This document shows, one piece after another, positions 5,734 through 6,501 of a DNA stretch of 6,501 bases (its first letter is position 1; every line of letters starts with the position of its first letter). Source of the stretch: an uncultured Bacillota bacterium (lineage in GTDB: Bacteria; Bacillota; Sulfobacillia; UBA995; UBA9673); the NCBI GenBank assembly GCA_937863905.1, contig CALMHV010000347.1:1-6501 (forward strand), in the 5' to 3' direction. Below the pieces are notes generated by a model, which saw nothing but the letters and a program-made list of their open reading frames with translations, made no database searches and was not told where the DNA came from. The position numbers and the translations under genes are program-made.

Positions 5734-6380
5734 GTCTCCTCCTCAGTGTCGCCGACCTCGGGCGGGAGGCCGGGCAGAGTCTCGATTTCCGTCTGACCGG
5801 TAGCTCTTCTTCCCCCGACCTTCCCGACGGGGTGTCGTTCGGGCCGGTCACCGTCGAAGGCCGCGCTCTCTTTACCGGTGAGACCGTGTTCATCGGGGGC
5901 CGGGTGGACGCCGAGGTCGGGCTCGTCTGCGGCCGGTGTCTGAAGCCGTTCGCGCTTCCGGTCCGGGCCGAGCTGGCGCGGGAGTACCGAGAGGTCGAAG
6001 AAGGATCCGGTGACGCCGCTTCCCGCGCGAGCGGGGGCCAAGGCGTCGACGGCGGGAGCCGCCGGTGGCGGGAACGCCGCGAGCGTCAGGTCTCCCTGGC
6101 GTCCCGGTCCCGCGATGAGCGCGACGGGGGCGAGGGCCCCGAGTGGTCCGAGGCGCCTCTGCCGTTCAGCCACGACAGCATCGACCTGGCCTTCCCGGCT
6201 TTTGAGGCCCTGGTCCTGGAGTTGCCGATGAAGCCGGTGTGCCGGGAGGATTGTCCCGGGCTGTGCCTGGTCTGCGGAGCCAATCTTGAGGAGAGTCCTT
6301 GCGGCTGTCGGGCGGAAGAGGCGGATCCCCGCTTTCTTTCGCTGAAGAAGCTGCTCGAAGCCAAGGAGCGGGGGGAATAG
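5730..6380 (+). CDS. ylbN: DUF177 / YceD family protein (YlbN-like), linked to L32
   Basis: The 216-residue product is a DUF177 (YceD) protein, a family found beside rpmF across bacteria. Some members have been tied to 23S rRNA or ribosome assembly, but the biochemical role remains poorly defined. Motifs include an N-terminal beta-rich part with VCGRCLKPF (66-74; C67/C70) and the C-terminal block CREDCPGLCLVCGANLE (171-187) followed by CGC (191-193), a cysteine pattern consistent with metal binding. Residues about 92-140 form an Arg/Gly/Ser-rich low-complexity insertion, making the protein longer than the usual 165-180 residues. The ATG at 5730 overlaps the ylbL stop as ATGA, suggesting translational coupling; the Shine-Dalgarno is weak (GGGTGG, 5714-5719). 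rpmF follows after two bases. Confidence 0.92.
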   Translation: MSLLLSVADLGREAGQSLDFRLTGSSSSPDLPDGVSFGPVTVEGRALFTGETVFIGGRVDAEVGLVCGRCLKPFALPVRAELAREYREVEEGSGDAASRASGGQGVDGGSRRWRERRERQVSLASRSRDERDGGEGPEWSEAPLPFSHDSIDLAFPAFEALVLELPMKPVCREDCPGLCLVCGANLEESPCGCRAEEADPRFLSLKKLLEAKERGE

Positions 6381-6382
6381 AA

Positions 6383-6501
6383 GTGGCGGTCCCAAAGAGG
6401 AAGACGTCCAAGGCCCGGCAGGGCAGCCGCTCGGCCAACTGGAAACTTGTCGCGCCGAACCTGGGGGAGTGCCCGAGGTGCCACCAGCCCAAGCGTCCGC
6501 A
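6383..6501 (+). CDS. rpmF: Large-subunit ribosomal protein L32 (bL32), 3' end outside window
   Basis: The first 39 codons encode MAVPKRKTSKARQGSRSANW and continue with KLVAPNLGECPRCHQPKRP, plainly the N-terminus of bL32, a 50S structural protein of about 60 residues. C30 and C33 (CPRC) are the first half of the zinc-ribbon; the second CxxC pair would lie past the edge. The GTG at 6383 is chosen because the family begins MAVPKRK. A G-rich Shine-Dalgarno (GGGGGGA, 6370-6376) lies inside the end of ylbN, and the two genes are two bases apart. Expression probably comes from the promoter at 5647-5676. Confidence 0.96.
   Translation, partial: MAVPKRKTSKARQGSRSANWKLVAPNLGECPRCHQPKRP

Noticed and set aside
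840..6500. Long open frames in alternative frames and on the opposite strand of fakA, gpr, ylbL and ylbN
   Set aside because: GC-rich coding DNA has few stop codons in shadow frames. The translations are low-complexity Arg/Gly/Pro/Ala strings without family motifs.
1..6501. CRISPR array, mobile element, tRNA, rRNA, toxin-antitoxin or defence genes
   Set aside because: No spaced repeat array, transposase motif, terminal repeats or RNA gene could be recognised; all substantial coding space is taken by known housekeeping and spore genes.

Overview
The window is GC-rich chromosomal housekeeping DNA from an endospore-forming member of the Bacillota (Firmicutes). The spore-former call rests on a clear germination protease gene (gpr), an exact sigma-G type -10 box in front of it, and gene order known from Bacillus and relatives (rpmB opposite yloU-fakA; coaD ... 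ylbL ... ylbN-rpmF). The strong G/C third-position bias, GTG/TTG starts and Gly/Ala/Pro/Arg-rich linkers suggest one of the high-GC lineages (Symbiobacteriia, Thermaerobacteria or Limnochordia type). That narrower placement is inference only.

Layout, left to right. Positions 12-43 hold a long hairpin, probably the rpmB terminator. rpmB (L28, 75-266) lies on the minus strand with a good sigma-A promoter at 361-389. A divergent gap of about 300 bases carries that promoter and a 15-bp direct repeat with 22-bp spacing. On the plus strand follow an Asp23-family gene (yloU, 565-924) and the DhaL/DegV-type fatty acid kinase fakA (942-2780), a two-gene operon. A 165-base gap holds a sigma-G-like promoter (2798-2828) and a strong intrinsic terminator (2903-2930), then gpr (2946-3917). 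A sigma-A promoter with an extended -10 (3974-3982) precedes coaD (4018-4503), which is followed by ylbL (4555-5733, membrane-anchored PDZ/Lon-type protease), ylbN (DUF177/YceD, 5730-6380, ATGA overlap) and the start of rpmF (L32, from 6383, cut by the window edge). A consensus sigma-A promoter (TTGACA-18-TATAAT) lies inside the 3' end of ylbL and should drive ylbN-rpmF separately.

Functionally the genes cover ribosomal proteins (L28, L32), lipid and coenzyme A metabolism (FakA, CoaD), envelope-associated proteins of poorly known role (Asp23 family, YlbL, DUF177) and spore outgrowth (GPR). I see no mobile element, CRISPR array, tRNA or rRNA, and no evidence of a new defence or biosynthetic system. 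The most interesting points are regulatory: a terminator between the gpr promoter and the gpr start codon, and the near-perfect promoter buried in ylbL. Next come lineage-specific low-complexity insertions in FakA and DUF177, and a Cys-to-Asp change at the expected metal site of FakA.
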